Below, one piece after another: positions 1 through 6,889 of a stretch of 28,796 nucleotides of DNA. Positions within the stretch are counted from its first letter, which is position 1; every line of letters starts with the position of its first letter. Made by a program: the position numbers and the translations under genes. Source of the DNA: an uncultured Actinomycetes bacterium (GTDB lineage: Bacteria > Actinomycetota > Actinomycetes > Mycobacteriales > Nakamurellaceae); the NCBI GenBank assembly GCA_937926105.1, contig CALANS010000164.1:1-28796 (forward strand). The letters are read 5' to 3'. The notes below the pieces were generated by a model, which did no database searches, was not told the DNA's origin, and saw only the letters and a program-made list of their open reading frames with translations.

Positions 1-95
1 AAGTTTATTCAGGGGTAGAAGGCACCTTGGTGCCAGTCGTGTGAACGATTTTTTTGCGCCGCCCGGCATGGGCGCATCTTGGGTCCGAGAGGCTC

Positions 96-127
96 CGTCG
101 ACCCGACTGTCGGCGGCCGGGTCGACG
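96..127 (-). terminator. Hairpin downstream of the DUF6933 gene
   Basis: Perfect 10-bp inverted repeat: CGTCGACCCG at 96-105 and CGGGTCGACG at 118-127, with a 12-base loop. It begins about 30 bases beyond the stop codon of the minus-strand gene at 157-651. There is no T-run on the minus-strand exit side, so it would be an actinobacterial-style terminator without a U-tract. This is inferred from position and symmetry only. Confidence 0.4.
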
Positions 128-156
128 AGCCGGTGCGGACGGGCGGCGGGGGCGGG

Positions 157-651
157 TCAAGCGCCCGCAAGCCGGTCCGCGATGAGATCCAACGGGCTCT
201 GATACATGCGGGCCGAGACGATGTTGTTTTGCAGATGACGGTGGATCCCCCCGAGGTCCGCGCGGGCAAGACCCCCGTCCTGCTCGACGATCCAACGGAT
301 TGCAAACGCCTGATCGTTCATGCACCCCAGGATCTGCCGACTCGCAGTCTTCCCGACCGTGGCGTGTGGCCCGTCGAGATCCCCCAGCGCGTTGGTGGGT
401 AGTCTCTCGGCTGCGAGCTGCTCAGCAACCCTGGTGGCGAGAAACGGTCCGAGAGGACGCAGGTCATCCGCCCGGACGCCGGGGGCGTAGATCGCAAACA
501 GGGTGGCCGCGTGGGTGGCATGCAGGCACTTGCGGCCCTCGAGCCACATGATGTTCGCGTACCAGTCGTCATCGGCCGGCGGCACCTCGACCGTGGCCGG
601 GTCCGGTTTGCCGGCGATCTTCAGCAGTCGAGCCGTGCACCGAATCATCAT
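157..651 (-). CDS. DUF6933 family protein
   Basis: Protein of about 165 residues starting MMIRCTARLLK, followed by DDDWYANIMWLEGRKCLHAT and an acidic/hydrophobic remainder. The start 'IRCTxxLLK', the WYAN motif and 'RRKCLHATH..TLFAIY' are what I recall of the DUF6933 family, small proteins of unknown function. Two consecutive ATG codons (649-651 and 646-648) are candidate starts. The reading frame stays open further upstream, but that part is Arg/Cys-rich and unlike a real protein, so I chose the ATG pair. No signal peptide or membrane segment is seen. It lies downstream of the GGATGCGC array at 764-868, which points away from it. Function is unknown. Confidence 0.75.
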   Translation of the reverse strand: MMIRCTARLLKIAGKPDPATVEVPPADDDWYANIMWLEGRKCLHATHAATLFAIYAPGVRADDLRPLGPFLATRVAEQLAAERLPTNALGDLDGPHATVGKTASRQILGCMNDQAFAIRWIVEQDGGLARADLGGIHRHLQNNIVSARMYQSPLDLIADRLAGA

Positions 652-763
652 GACGGCGACGGTAGCAGTGGCGGCATATGCGGTGCGTCGACGTGTGCAC
701 CGCGTCGCGCCGCGATCTGAAGGGCTTGCATGGTCGATCCAACATCGGTCGCGCCTGCCAGGG

Positions 764-868
764 GCGCATCCTGGATTTTCGACACTGCCACGCAAGGATG
801 CGCAGGTCAACAGGGTAACGTGCGCCAGGATGCGCTGTCGAAAGCCCCAGGATGCGCTCGGGATGCGC
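764..868 (+). repeat. GGATGCGC motif array, copy 1 (no intact gene behind it)
   Basis: An inverted GCGCATCCTG at 764-773 is followed by direct copies at 794-803 (AAGGATGCGC), 826-835 (CAGGATGCGC), 848-857 (CAGGATGCGC) and 859-868 (CGGGATGCGC). Start-to-start spacings are 32, 22 and 11 bases, close to whole helical turns. The same inverted-then-direct layout occurs at 6738-6857 and 28406-28558, where it precedes paralogous genes. Here the region beyond the array (880-915) still resembles the leader of the other copies, up to GCCGGCC, but the ATGGATACC gene start is missing. I read this as a decayed copy or an array separated from its gene. Confidence 0.7.
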
Positions 869-918
869 CCCAGTTGCGGGCGCGGGTCGCGTGCCGATCG
901 GCGTCGCCGGCCTCGCTG

Positions 919-1476
919 CTACCGGCGGCGTACGACAGTCGTTCCCCTACCCTCGTGCCACGTTATTATGGCGAGCTCGTCGCCACCGGGCGCGACGGCG
1001 GTCAATGTGGCGCTGTGGATGTCGAGCCTGAGCCGGTCAGGTTCGACCTCGACGGCCGTGGCAGGGCTCTTTCCGTCGCCGAGCCAGTCCGCTGGATTGT
1101 CTGCCGGCGGATCAACGGTCGGGCAATGCACCGCAACACGCGGATCCCGCCGAGTATCCCGCGCTCGCTTGGTCCCCGGCATCATGCCCACGTAGATCTC
1201 CTCGTCGTCAGCGAAGTCGACATCGGTGCCGCTGTTACGAGGCGAATCATCGCGCCAAGTGGTCGCGATTGTGGCGTGCTTGCGCAAACGAAACGCGGCC
1301 GAGGCAATCTGCGCCAGCCTCTGTACTTCCGCAGCGAACTGCGCCTGCGGACTCTTCTTTTCGACAGTAGCCGAAGTCTGCCCAGCGGTGTCCCGCCATC
1401 CGCTTGCGGCAACCTGGAGAAGAATGATTCGGCCGAGTCGACGAGACCCAGTGAGCAAGCCAACGAGCAGATGCAC
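919..1476 (-). CDS. Pyridoxamine 5'-phosphate oxidase-like split-barrel protein
   Basis: From about residue 47 the protein reads as an FMN/F420-binding split-barrel family member: FAAEV..LA at 47-54, KHATIATTWRDDSPR at 66-80, MMPGTKRARDTRRDPRVAVH at 98-117, then CPTVDPP and a C-terminal TWHEGRGTTVVRRR. Such proteins bind a flavin-type cofactor and often act as F420- or FMN-dependent reductases or oxidases; the substrate cannot be inferred. The first ~40 residues do not fit the family, and I see no ATG or GTG between residue 1 and the domain. The true start is therefore uncertain and the native N-terminus may have been lost. The gene is convergent with nothing and has the motif array beyond its 3' end. 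Confidence 0.65.
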   Translation of the reverse strand: MHLLVGLLTGSRRLGRIILLQVAASGWRDTAGQTSATVEKKSPQAQFAAEVQRLAQIASAAFRLRKHATIATTWRDDSPRNSGTDVDFADDEEIYVGMMPGTKRARDTRRDPRVAVHCPTVDPPADNPADWLGDGKSPATAVEVEPDRLRLDIHSATLTAVAPGGDELAIITWHEGRGTTVVRRR

Positions 1477-1576
1477 GATCGACGGCGGCTACGACGCCCA
1501 CGAAGCGCGGAGCGCTAGCCGCATTGTTTTCGGCGCGGAGGGGCCGTGCCGGATACCTCGTGAACGCCGCTGTTCA

Positions 1577-2104
1577 TCATGAGGCGGCAGTCGGCACCCG
1601 GTCCCTGAATCTGCCTAGGTCGTCGACAAGGCGCACTAGTCGCAGGATGAGGTCGCGAAACCAAGCTTCGTCCGTATCGAGATGCAGAGTGAAGTCGGGG
1701 TCGCTCCGTAGGCGTTTGTTTGCTGTCACCGGGCGCCACGCAAATGCGGTCTCCAAAGTCGGGCTTGGCCACGCGCTGTGGACCACGGTGTTTCGATCCT
1801 TGAACGCGGTCTGAATTCGACGTAGGAGCGCGGTGCCCTCATCGCGAAGATCTGCGAACTCCGGCACAGCGAGTAACTCCCCACAGCAGTTGATCATTTG
1901 CTGTGCTGACTTTCCTGCGTATTCGTGCTGCGGCTTCGTGCGATCGAGCACCTGAGCCAGATCCCACAGGCGCAGTTCGACGATAGCCGAGACCATCACA
2001 ACCCGGCCGACAACTGCATAGAACTCTTCTGGGACGGACCCGAGCATGTTAGCCGGGACGCCGAAGGCGTCTCGTGAGTTCGACCAGCTCAAGAATTCTG
2101 TCAC
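1577..2104 (-). CDS. Hypothetical protein with possible HEPN-type R-x4-H motif
   Basis: Protein of 175 residues, soluble and mostly helical by composition (VVGRVVMVSAIVELRLWDLA at 31-50, then a long helix around residues 85-103). Residues 104-109 read RNTVVH, an R-x4-H arrangement typical of HEPN-domain RNases and of related small accessory proteins in defence and TA loci. The rest matches no family I can name. It is transcribed divergently from the helicase-DarT-ARH operon starting at 2451, with about 350 bases between. HEPN membership is an inference from one short motif and helical context; a non-catalytic helical protein is equally possible. Confidence 0.6.
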   Translation of the reverse strand: MTEFLSWSNSRDAFGVPANMLGSVPEEFYAVVGRVVMVSAIVELRLWDLAQVLDRTKPQHEYAGKSAQQMINCCGELLAVPEFADLRDEGTALLRRIQTAFKDRNTVVHSAWPSPTLETAFAWRPVTANKRLRSDPDFTLHLDTDEAWFRDLILRLVRLVDDLGRFRDRVPTAAS

Positions 2105-2450
2105 TGCGCAAGTGTATGGACGGAATCACCAACGGCTAGCCGCGGTGAGGTCGTGCGCAGGCCGTTCAATGGCCGGACGGATCGCGAGCACCTTCGACGA
2201 TGACCCGGTTGCGGCTGTAGGCGCCGTGACCACCCCAGTGTTGAGTCCGAACGGCGGGCTGGCCCTCTGCTGTGGCGTATTGGGCCACGAGGTGCACTGG
2301 CAGAACGATGCCATCGGTCAGGCTGCGTTTCGCCTGCCAGGACCGCCTACCGAAGCCTTCTGGTTGAACCTGGAATCCCTTTCGCGCTTGCCGTTGTGCT
2401 TAATGAGAAGCGGGTGACTGTCCGATATATTGCACCAGGAGGCGACTCGC
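2105..2450. other. Intergenic region upstream of the helicase operon
   Basis: This 346-base divergent gap holds no gene I can support. Reading frames are open on both strands for part of it, but the translations have no recognisable domain and poor coding character. Near the right end, TATATT at 2426-2431 could be a -10 element for the operon; no convincing -35 was found at normal spacing. AGGAGG at 2437-2442 is the ribosome binding site for the helicase start at 2451. Confidence 0.4.
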
Positions 2451-3881
2451 ATGGTCTATGCAGACAGCCCCAGGCCCGGGCTCGGCACGATCGTGCCGAA
2501 AGGACGCCAATCGGACGCGATCTACTTCGCATCCGACAGCGACATGGTCGCGCTCGGCAGCGCTGGCACTGGGAAGAGCACCATGGCGGTCCTTCGAGCC
2601 CGGTATCTCGCTGACCCAGACTGCTCGAACTTCGGCCCAGTCCTGTTCGTCACCTACAACAACACACTCGCCCAGTACCTCCGGCACCTCGTACCCGGCG
2701 CGAACGAGAGCATCCACGTCGAGACTTACTCCAAGTTCGCCCGGGGCTACCTGGCCAGCATCGGCAAGATGCCCACTCGGAACGGCATTCTCCAGAACGG
2801 CCATTTGCGCAGCATGGTCGCCGGCGCCGTCAGGGAGATCCGGAAGGCGTACAAACCAAGCCCCTTCTTCGACCTCGACACCACGTTCTTTGAAGACGAG
2901 ATCGCCTGGATAGCCGACATGGGCATCGTCGATCTCCAGCACTATCTCGACATCGAACGCATCGGCCGCAGACGTGGTCTGAGCGAGTCGCGTCGTAAGG
3001 CCGTGTGGGAGGTCCGCACCGCGTACCTCAAGGCCCGCGCAGCCGCGGGCATCCCGTACGACTGGAATGACATCGCAACTGCCGTACTCAACGGGCTCAA
3101 GAGCGACGCGAGACCACGCAACTACCGGCACGTCATCATCGACGAAGGCCAGGACCTTTCTCCCGAGGCAGTCAGGTCACTGAAGGCAGCAGTCCAGCCG
3201 GGCGGCACTGTCAGCTTCTTCGGCGACTACCACCAGCAGATCTATGGCCAGGGCCTCTCGTTCCGCAGCTGTGGACTCGAGATCACCGCAGTCGAACGGT
3301 TCCAGGACAATTACCGCAACACAGCCCAGATCGCCAGAGTGGCAATCGCGATGAGCGGCATGCCGCACATGGACGCGGACTCCCAAGACCTGGTTGAGCC
3401 GAAGGAACCGTCGGCCGGCGGTACGAGGCCAGCATTGGTTGAGTGCAAGAGCTACTCCGCCGAGATCGCCGAGATCCAGCGCATCGCTGTCGACCAGGGT
3501 GACGCGAGCGTCGTTGGAATCTTGACCCGGACCTGGTCTGACGCTGCGAAGGCTGTGCATGGAATGGAGAAGGTGCACGTGCTCCCGAAAAACGGAAATA
3601 CTCCTTGGGACCCGACTCCGGGCATCTATTACGGTACGTACCATTCTGCGAAAGGTCTTGAGTTTGATGTCGTTCTGATGCCGTTTTGTACCGACGTCGA
3701 CATGCCCAACAAGCAGGTCGTCGATGCGTATGGCAACGCTGACGCTGCCGCCCGCGAGGGGAAGCTTCTGTACGTCGCGGTCACCCGCGCCAAGGCCGAG
3801 CTGACGGTCACGTACTCCGGCGCCATCACTCCGCTTCTGCCGGTGGACGAAGGACTTTGGCAGCACGAGGAACTCCTGTGA
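2451..3881 (+). CDS. UvrD/Rep-like superfamily 1 helicase
   Basis: The 476-residue protein carries the SF1A helicase motifs in order: Walker A GSAGTGKST (36-44), motif Ia LFVTYNNTLAQYL (65-77), motif II HVIIDEGQDLSPEA, motif III VSFFGDYHQQIYG, motif IV around FQDNYRNTAQIA, motif V YHSAKGLEFDVVLM and motif VI LLYVAVTRAKAELTV. It is much shorter than UvrD or PcrA (about 700 residues), so accessory subdomains 1B/2B are reduced. Members unwind or translocate on DNA using ATP. ATG 2451 was chosen because AGGAGG ends 8 bases upstream. Its stop overlaps the GTG start of the DarT-like gene (GTGA), so translation is probably coupled. The box II sequence DEGQD replaces the usual DEAQD. Confidence 0.9.
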   Translation: MVYADSPRPGLGTIVPKGRQSDAIYFASDSDMVALGSAGTGKSTMAVLRARYLADPDCSNFGPVLFVTYNNTLAQYLRHLVPGANESIHVETYSKFARGYLASIGKMPTRNGILQNGHLRSMVAGAVREIRKAYKPSPFFDLDTTFFEDEIAWIADMGIVDLQHYLDIERIGRRRGLSESRRKAVWEVRTAYLKARAAAGIPYDWNDIATAVLNGLKSDARPRNYRHVIIDEGQDLSPEAVRSLKAAVQPGGTVSFFGDYHQQIYGQGLSFRSCGLEITAVERFQDNYRNTAQIARVAIAMSGMPHMDADSQDLVEPKEPSAGGTRPALVECKSYSAEIAEIQRIAVDQGDASVVGILTRTWSDAAKAVHGMEKVHVLPKNGNTPWDPTPGIYYGTYHSAKGLEFDVVLMPFCTDVDMPNKQVVDAYGNADAAAREGKLLYVAVTRAKAELTVTYSGAITPLLPVDEGLWQHEELL

Positions 3882-4594
3882 CCGCGAACACGGCGCCGAT
3901 GACGGTCGCGGAGAAGATCGCCGAGATCGGGCTCACGAGAGTTGTGCATTTCACCCCGGCGAAGAACTTGCACCACATCGTGGCCGACGGTCAGATCACC
4001 TCGAACAAGGCCTTGGCCGAGTACTCCCCGGAGTACTTCGACCCGACCGACCTGTATCGGTTCGAGGACCATCCCGAGATGACGTGCGTGACGTTCACCT
4101 ACCCGAACCCGTTCTACTTCGAAAAAGCACGGACGCAGCCGCGATTCCGCCGGTTCCCGGACTGGGTGTGCTTGCTCATCAACGCTGAAATCTTGACCCG
4201 CGACGGCGTGATGTTCTGTGAGTGCAATGCCGCCAAGAATGCAGGCGCCCACTTGAAGCCTGGCGTCGAGGGCCTCAGAGGGTGCTTCGCCGACACGACT
4301 ACTCTCGGATACCAGCGGGGACTGGCACACGATCCGCTCGCTGCGACCGACCTGCAGGCCGAGGCGCTCATTCCTGGGCCGATTCCTTTGTCGGACATCA
4401 CCGCTATCGTCACGCCGACCGGTAAGGCCGCGGGAGATGGGCACGCACAGCTCCGGGCTGGCGGCCTGGACCCCGACCAATTCACGTGGACGGTGTCAGA
4501 GATGATGTTCACCAAGGGGCCTCTGACGAACGCAATCCAGTCGGGCCAGCCCGTCGGAGAGACCTTGTGGACTCGAGCCAGAGAGGAGAACTAA
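3878..4594 (+). CDS. DarT-like DNA ADP-ribosyltransferase (toxin)
   Basis: Protein of 238 residues with DarT/DUF4433 features: N-terminal RVVHFTPAKNLHHIVADGQI (21-40), a region CVTFTYPNPFYFEKAR (70-85) corresponding to the NAD-binding segment, and QAEALIPGPIPLSDI (160-174), in which Glu162 occupies the position of the catalytic glutamate. DarT enzymes use NAD+ to ADP-ribosylate thymidine in single-stranded DNA and act as toxins or antiphage effectors. The GTG at 3878 is chosen because GAGGA sits 6 bases upstream and GTGA overlaps the helicase stop; an in-frame ATG lies at residue 8. The stop codon overlaps the ATG of the next gene (TAATG). Expected antitoxin DarG (macrodomain) is absent; the next gene encodes an ADP-ribosylglycohydrolase instead. 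The DNA target is inferred from the family. Confidence 0.8.
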   Translation: MTANTAPMTVAEKIAEIGLTRVVHFTPAKNLHHIVADGQITSNKALAEYSPEYFDPTDLYRFEDHPEMTCVTFTYPNPFYFEKARTQPRFRRFPDWVCLLINAEILTRDGVMFCECNAAKNAGAHLKPGVEGLRGCFADTTTLGYQRGLAHDPLAATDLQAEALIPGPIPLSDITAIVTPTGKAAGDGHAQLRAGGLDPDQFTWTVSEMMFTKGPLTNAIQSGQPVGETLWTRAREEN

Positions 4595-6354
4595 TGCCCA
4601 ATCTTAGATCTCTCGGCACGCGGTCGCGAGGCATTTTCCTCGGAGCAGCGGTCGGTGACGCGCTCGGCTGGCCCCAGGAACAGAACTCCAACATCGTCGG
4701 CGGAGACCGGAACCGATACGTCGACGCCACTCCGGACTTCCGCGACTGGCAGCGGTACGGCGGTGGTCGATACCAACAGTACATCGACCCAGTGCAGGCC
4801 GGCAGCTACAGCGATGACACGCAGCTCATGTTGGCCACCGGTCGCGCGCTTCAGTCTGAAGACTGGTTTGCGGCACTGACTCGACGGGAGCTTCCGCTAT
4901 TCCCGCTGTACTCACGGGGTGCGGGCGGTGCGACGTTGCGTGCGTGCCGCATGTGGGCGACCGGGCTGGGGCCGTGGGCGATCGGGACGACGCAGAAGGC
5001 GCAGAAGTCGACCGATTCGTACTTCAGGGCCGGTGGGAACGGCGTCGCTATGCGCATCGCTCCGCACGCCATAGTGCACGTCGCACATTCAACTCGGGAA
5101 CTCGTCGCTTGCGTCGTCCAAGATGGTATCGCGACGCACGGGCATCCGCGGGCCCTCGTCGGGGCTGCGACCTTCGCGGTCGCTCTGCACATACTGGTCA
5201 ACACCGAAGGCACCCTGGAATTTGGTGAGCTTACCGCTCGGGTTGTGTCGGACAAGTCGTGGCAGTCGCCGGAGACGCTCCTGAGGCGTGTTCCTCCTGA
5301 ATGGATGCACGTTGCCGCTGAGGAAAGTCGCGACCTCAGGGGCAATTGGACTTACGCCATCCAAGAGATGCTTGAAATGCTAATGCTGATTGGGGATGCT
5401 GCACGGGCCGGCACGAGAGGTGACGACCTCGGGACGCTCGAGCGGCTCGGCGTTTTCAATAAGAAAATTAACGGTTCCGGCACCATCACCGCCGCTGCTG
5501 CAATCTACCTTGCATCGCGGAACGCACCACGGCCCATGGGCGGAGTCCTTAGGGCCGCGTTCGTGAAAAACGCTGACACCGACACGCTGGCGTCGATGAC
5601 GGGCGCGCTAATGGGTGCATTGCATGGGCCTGACTGGTTGGCTGATCTGAGAGTGCGGGTCCAGGACCGTGAGTACATCGAGCGCATGGCTGACGACTTG
5701 ACCGCGCGTGCACTGGGCGAGGAACGCCTTGTCTTGGAGATGAAGGACTTCGTCAACGATCACTCCATTCGACGGTTCAAGCACCAGCTCGAAGTCGGCG
5801 AGATCACAGGCCCAGTGCAGTTGCCGGACATGCGTCAAGGGCGTCTGGTCCGGAACTTCGCGCTTGATTCGAGTGGCAACACCCGTGCGCACCGGTGGGT
5901 CCTAGAGGTCGATGGCCAGACGCTATTCGTCGACCAGTCGGCAAAGTTGCCGATCGTCGATGTCGAGGATCGCATCCGACTGTCGGGGTTCAAGGCGACG
6001 CCGCAAGGTGCTCAGCCCGAGTCCATGGAGAGGACCACGGAGCAAGGAAGGTTCATTGGACTAACGCTGCGTGTGAACGACCTGGGTTCGATCGCGAGCT
6101 TCTACTCCGGAGCCCTCGGTGTTTCTGTCGAACGTGTGGGCTCTCGTGAACTTCTGGTGGGTGGGGCTGTGAGGTTTCTCGAGGACCCGAAGGCCACGTT
6201 TGGGATGTCGATTGTTCTGCTTGCGCTCGAGGTGCCGGACCTACCAGCGGCGGCCCGCCGGCTTGGACATAGTTCACGAGGGCCAGCCGATAGATTCCGG
6301 TCGACCGACCCTGCCGGGCACGACCTAGACATCAGGCCGATTCGGAAGCGATGA
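4594..6354 (+). CDS. ADP-ribosylglycohydrolase with C-terminal VOC-like domain (putative antitoxin)
   Basis: Protein of 586 residues. Residues about 10-345 are an ARH/DraG fold: GAAVGDALGWP (17-27), metal-binding SYSDDTQLM (71-79), RAGGNGVAMRIAPHAI (145-160), THGHPRALVGAA (181-192) and NADTDTLASMTGALMGALHG (326-345), so both metal-binding aspartate clusters are present and catalysis is plausible. The linker (350-485) matches nothing I know. Residues 487-582 look like a glyoxalase/VOC module (IGLTLRVNDLGSIASFYSGA, ending DPAGHDLDI). ARH enzymes remove ADP-ribose from targets. Start ATG 4594 has GAGAGGAGAA just upstream and overlaps the DarT stop. In context it probably reverses DarT modification, i.e. 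acts as the antidote; this is inference. The ARH-VOC fusion is unusual. Confidence 0.85.
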   Translation: MPNLRSLGTRSRGIFLGAAVGDALGWPQEQNSNIVGGDRNRYVDATPDFRDWQRYGGGRYQQYIDPVQAGSYSDDTQLMLATGRALQSEDWFAALTRRELPLFPLYSRGAGGATLRACRMWATGLGPWAIGTTQKAQKSTDSYFRAGGNGVAMRIAPHAIVHVAHSTRELVACVVQDGIATHGHPRALVGAATFAVALHILVNTEGTLEFGELTARVVSDKSWQSPETLLRRVPPEWMHVAAEESRDLRGNWTYAIQEMLEMLMLIGDAARAGTRGDDLGTLERLGVFNKKINGSGTITAAAAIYLASRNAPRPMGGVLRAAFVKNADTDTLASMTGALMGALHGPDWLADLRVRVQDREYIERMADDLTARALGEERLVLEMKDFVNDHSIRRFKHQLEVGEITGPVQLPDMRQGRLVRNFALDSSGNTRAHRWVLEVDGQTLFVDQSAKLPIVDVEDRIRLSGFKATPQGAQPESMERTTEQGRFIGLTLRVNDLGSIASFYSGALGVSVERVGSRELLVGGAVRFLEDPKATFGMSIVLLALEVPDLPAAARRLGHSSRGPADRFRSTDPAGHDLDIRPIRKR

Positions 6355-6737
6355 CGTCCGCGTGCCCCTTCGGTTTTTCTCGTGCCATCCGCCGTGCAGA
6401 CCACATTCGGTGTAGCAGGCATCTCCAGAGGCTGGCCGGGTACTGCAACGGTTGGCGAGCCGGCAGCTGACCCTGTCTTGATGGGGGATCGTGGTGCAGA
6501 GTTCCTCGCAGGGGTGGCGTGGGTAGCCGTCATAGATGCTGATTCTGCGAATCACGACGCGGCGCCCCGTAGCGCCTGTCCGGTGGTTTCCACTCGGGGG
6601 CATCAAACGGTACTGCGCGACTTGGTGGTTGCGGTCTGTTCATCACCACCGGTGATACCCGCGCCGCACTTGATGCTCCGACAGCAGGCAGGGGGCGTTG
6701 CTCGATCGACAACTTTTCGCGAAACTTCCATGGAAGG
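6355..6737. other. Gene-poor stretch after the ARH gene
   Basis: No gene is supported in these 383 bases. Open frames exist on both strands but their translations are Arg/Pro/Ser-rich shadows without domains. I saw no clear terminator hairpin for the preceding operon. The stretch ends at the second GGATGCGC motif array. Confidence 0.4.
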
Positions 6738-6857
6738 GCGCATCCTGAAGTCGACGTTCCAGGATGCGCAGGTCACAGGCCTGCGACGCGCCGGGATGCG
6801 CCTCAGAATTCCCAGGATGCGCCCTACGGTCCGACCCAGGTTGCGCTCGGGATGCGT
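6738..6857 (+). repeat. GGATGCGC motif array, copy 2 (upstream of the 6890 gene)
   Basis: Inverted GCGCATCCTG at 6738-6747 pairs perfectly with CAGGATGCGC at 6760-6769 (12-base spacer). Further direct copies lie at 6792-6801 (CGGGATGCGC), 6813-6822 (CAGGATGCGC) and 6848-6857 (CGGGATGCGT). Spacings of 32 and 21 bases match copies 1 and 3 and correspond to 3 and 2 helical turns. The array ends about 32 bases before the ATG at 6890. It is probably a multi-site operator or promoter element bound by an oligomeric regulator. The leader also keeps GCCGGCC directly before the ATG, as in copy 3. Confidence 0.75.
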
Positions 6858-6889
6858 TCAGGTAACGGGTCGCGGCGACGTTGCCGGCC

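Noticed and set aside
21..34. Palindrome GGCACCTTGGTGCC at the window start
   Set aside because: Only 6-bp arms and no gene nearby whose regulation or termination it would explain.
764..868. Reading the GGATGCGC arrays as a CRISPR array
   Set aside because: The repeat unit is only about 10 bases, spacers are unequal (11, 21, 32), one copy is inverted, and no cas gene is present.
730..1518. Long open frame on the plus strand (262 codons)
   Set aside because: It runs antisense over the split-barrel gene and across the motif array; its translation is Arg/Ser-rich with no domain.
2046..2417. Plus-strand frame of 123 codons before the helicase
   Set aside because: No recognisable domain, starts antisense inside the 1577-2104 gene, and has weak codon bias; treated as intergenic.
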